This document shows positions 61,917 through 64,000 of a stretch of DNA of 64,000 nucleotides, piece after piece. The stretch covers positions 2,790,001 through 2,854,000 of the forward strand of contig NZ_CP077094.1 in NCBI RefSeq assembly GCF_014269025.2, given 5' to 3'. The stretch comes from Pseudomonas promysalinigenes (GTDB lineage: Bacteria; Pseudomonadota; Gammaproteobacteria; Pseudomonadales; Pseudomonadaceae). The position numbers and the translations under genes are program-made. Below the pieces are notes generated by a model. That model saw only the letters and a list, made by a program, of their open reading frames with translations. It was not told the origin of the DNA and did not search any database. Numbering within the stretch: position 1 is the first letter of the stretch; each line of letters starts with the position of its first letter.

Positions 61917-63329
61917 TCAGTTTGCAACCACCGCCTGTAGGTTGCGCCAAAGCTGCTCGACATGCTCGCGCTCGGTCGGCAGGGCCCCCACCGACACCCG
62001 CACCATCCACCGCCCTTCGAGCGTTGCCGGCGTCACATACGCCAGCCCGGACGCATTCAAGCGCTCTGCCCACGCCCTGGTATGGGCATCCAGTGCTTGA
62101 CCTTCAATCCCTACCGGCCGATGACGAATGCACAGTGTCTGCAAGTGCACAGGTGCCAGCAATTCCCACTGCGCCGCCGCCCCCACCTGCTCTGCCAGCC
62201 AACGTGCATTGTCAAGGTCGCGCCGTAACCGCTGCTGCAATGCCTGGACCCCTTCGCTGCGCAACATGAACCACAGCTTGAGCGCCCGGAACCGCCGCCC
62301 CAGTGGAATACCCCAGTCGCGCAAGTTTTTCACCTCACCATCCACCGCCGATTGCAGGTAGCTGGGGTTGGTGCTCATTACTCGTATCAAATGCTGAGGA
62401 TCACGCACGTAGTAGATCGAGCAATCGAACGCTACCCCAAGCCACTTGTGCGCATTGACCACCACGGAATCAGCCAGCTCGATGCCGTCCCACATCCAGC
62501 GGCACTCCGGCAGAATCATCGCCGAACCTGCCATGGCCGAGTCCACATGCAGCCACAACCCGCTGGCCTGGGCGATTTCGCCGATCGCGCGCAGTGGGTC
62601 AAGGGCGGTAGTGGTGGTGGTACCGGTGGTAGCAACCACCGCACAGGGCTGGTTGCCAGCGGCCAAATCCTGTTCGATCGCTGCCTGCAGGGCCTGTGGG
62701 CGCATGGCGAACTGATCGTCGGTGGCGATCAGGCGGATGTTGGCACGACCAAAGCCTGCCAGCAGTGCAGCCTTGTCCACCGAGCTGTGGGCATGAGCGC
62801 TGACGTAGACGATCAGCGGCTTGGCCTCGGCCTGCAGACCGCCGCGTACCAGTGCGTAGTCAGTGGCACGCTCGCGTGCGCTGATCAGCGCTACCAGGGT
62901 GCTGGTGGAGGCAGTGTCCTGAATCACCCCACTCCATTGCGCCGTCAGGCCAAGCAGCTGGCGCAGCCAGTCGAGGGTGGTTTCCTCCAGCTCGCTCAGC
63001 GCCGGGCTCGATTGCCACGACAGGCCCAGCACGCCGAGGCCAGTACTGAGAAAGTCACCCAGTACTGACGACAACGTACCGTTGGAGGGGAAGTAACCGT
63101 AGAAATCCGGGTGCTGCCAGTGCGACAGCCCCGGCATGAGCAACTGGTTGACGTCATCGAGAATCGCTTCGAAGGGCTCGCCCTGCTGGGGTGCGCCTGC
63201 AGGTAACTGGGCCTTGAGATAGCCTGGCTGTACCTGGGCCATGACCGGGCGCTGGGCAACGGTCTGGCGATAGTCGGCGATCAGGTCGATCAGTTGATGG
63301 CCGTACAGGCGAAATTGTTCTGGGGTCAC
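61917..63329 (-). CDS. Aromatic-L-amino-acid decarboxylase (DOPA decarboxylase type)
   Basis: This is a 470-residue PLP enzyme of group II decarboxylases. Seen are HWQHPDFYGYFPSNGTLSSVLGD (about 70), VSAHAHSSVDKAALLAGF with the PLP-stacking His (about 188), TTGTTTTTALDPL (about 245), WLHVDSAMAGSAMI (about 272) and the PLP Lys in VVVNAHKWLG (about 303). P. putida has a DOPA decarboxylase of this type beside the quiC region. It is convergent with the transporter gene and probably under the LysR protein next to it. Confidence 0.91.
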   Translation of the reverse strand: MTPEQFRLYGHQLIDLIADYRQTVAQRPVMAQVQPGYLKAQLPAGAPQQGEPFEAILDDVNQLLMPGLSHWQHPDFYGYFPSNGTLSSVLGDFLSTGLGVLGLSWQSSPALSELEETTLDWLRQLLGLTAQWSGVIQDTASTSTLVALISARERATDYALVRGGLQAEAKPLIVYVSAHAHSSVDKAALLAGFGRANIRLIATDDQFAMRPQALQAAIEQDLAAGNQPCAVVATTGTTTTTALDPLRAIGEIAQASGLWLHVDSAMAGSAMILPECRWMWDGIELADSVVVNAHKWLGVAFDCSIYYVRDPQHLIRVMSTNPSYLQSAVDGEVKNLRDWGIPLGRRFRALKLWFMLRSEGVQALQQRLRRDLDNARWLAEQVGAAAQWELLAPVHLQTLCIRHRPVGIEGQALDAHTRAWAERLNASGLAYVTPATLEGRWMVRVSVGALPTEREHVEQLWRNLQAVVAN

Positions 63330-63412
63330 GCGTGCACTCCTGGGGGGTTATCCGATACCTCGCAGTCTAGGCCCCTGCGCTTGGGCGAATAACCCCGCTT
63401 CGTGCATAGCTG

Positions 63413-64000
63413 CTATGGCAAACCCGCAGCACCGCCCTGCACGCCGAACTGCGACTGCCGCCACAGCTCGAACACTCGGTTGCGCAACCAACGGTGCTCG
63501 GCCGAAGCTTGTAGGCGCTGATGCCACACCACCCAATAGCGCTGGGTATGCTCAACGAATGCCAACGGTCGCCATGCCAGGCCATGCAAACGGCACAACT
63601 GCCGAGCGATGTGCTCAGGGACGGTGGCAAGCGCCTGGCTGTTGCCGAGCACCTGCACCGTAGCCGAGAAAAACGGCACTTGCAGGCTGATGCGCCGCTG
63701 CAAACCCTGGGAACGCAGGTGGCGATCGATGAAGCTGTCCTTGTCGCCGCCGCCAGAGACCCGCACATGCTTGCAGGCCAAGTAATCGTCCTGCCCCAGC
63801 TGCTCGAGAGCCGCCAGGGGATGATCTTTGCGCATCAGGCATACCGCTCGGTCTTCGCCAAGCAGGCGACCGTGCAGGTTCGGTGGCGACTCGTCGAACA
63901 GGGTGGTAGCAAGGTCGATTTCACCGCTGGCAAGCAAGGCGTACTGCCCGGCCTGCCAGGTGCGAAAGTCGATGGACACACCTGGGGCCTCCTGCTCCAG
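63413..64000 (-). CDS. LysR-family regulator, C-terminal part (runs off the window)
   Basis: Only the effector-binding domain is in the window: residues reading FRTWQAGQYALLASGEIDLATTLF and MRKDHPLAALEQL, then FSATVQVLGNSQALATVPEHIA. The frame stays open to the last base (64000), and the N-terminal helix-turn-helix lies beyond it. The ATG at 63979 is internal, not the start. It is 83 nt upstream of the decarboxylase gene on the same strand, so it is the likely regulator of that gene. Confidence 0.82.
   Translation of the reverse strand: MEQEAPGVSIDFRTWQAGQYALLASGEIDLATTLFDESPPNLHGRLLGEDRAVCLMRKDHPLAALEQLGQDDYLACKHVRVSGGGDKDSFIDRHLRSQGLQRRISLQVPFFSATVQVLGNSQALATVPEHIARQLCRLHGLAWRPLAFVEHTQRYWVVWHQRLQASAEHRWLRNRVFELWRQSQFGVQGGAAGLP

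Noticed and set aside
1..64000. Search for CRISPR arrays, tRNA/rRNA genes, insertion sequences, integrases and prophage genes
   Set aside because: None was seen. Repeats found are REP hairpins and operators, not spaced CRISPR repeats or transposon ends.

Overview
The window looks like chromosomal DNA from a Pseudomonas of the P. putida group. The evidence is GC-rich coding throughout, P. putida-type REP hairpins, a two-domain 3-dehydroshikimate dehydratase (quiC) beside a DOPA-type decarboxylase, a creatinase remnant next to pssA, and many LysR, GntR, MarR, TetR and AraC regulators with intergenic operators. I see no rRNA, tRNA, CRISPR array, insertion sequence or prophage. This is accessory metabolism and signalling.

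Layout. 0-5 kb: ggt, a frameshifted PhnB-type gene, a zinc-ribbon gene cut by an in-frame stop, an SH3 envelope protein and a DUF1090 protein. 5-8 kb: a LysR gene divergent from argC (with a clean operator), then a GNAT gene. 7.9-15.9 kb: a compact cluster of unknown product. It has MarR and LysR regulators, a four-gene operon (TauD-type oxygenase, AMP-binding enzyme, thermostable-hemolysin-family protein, MFS exporter), and a divergent alpha/beta hydrolase and MFS pair. 16-18 kb: a chemoreceptor. 17.9-26.9 kb: an apparently complete catabolic locus for a nucleobase-like N-compound. It has an NCS1 permease, an LLM flavin monooxygenase, two near-duplicate flavin reductases, an AA_synth-family protein, a hydrolase, an aldehyde dehydrogenase, a CMD-family protein, a GntR regulator and a Nudix enzyme, tied together by three copies of one palindromic operator.

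27-36.5 kb: a hybrid sensor kinase, a second NCS1 permease, and a glnT-glxBCD operon (gamma-glutamylmethylamide/N-methylglutamate type) divergent from an XRE-cupin regulator. 36.5-39.2 kb: nrtR divergent from pncA-pncB (NAD salvage). 39-54 kb: arfB, an EAL protein paired with a BdlA-like soluble chemoreceptor, yeiE/yeiH, ppnN, a GGDEF protein, pssA, a deletion junction joining the 5' halves of a GlxA-type regulator and creatinase, a GST, a DMT exporter, an aldo/keto reductase, and a PAS-GGDEF-EAL protein. 54-64 kb: small proteins, AraC and TetR regulators, quiC with a divergent MHS transporter (a PcaR-like box lies between them), an aromatic amino acid decarboxylase, and the C-terminal part of a LysR gene running off the window.

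Best candidates for undescribed biology are the 7.9-13.8 kb oxygenase/adenylation/hemolysin-family cluster and the 17.9-26.9 kb GntR-controlled catabolic locus. The 48.85 kb junction and the interrupted genes at 2-4 kb are the clearest signs of recent gene decay.
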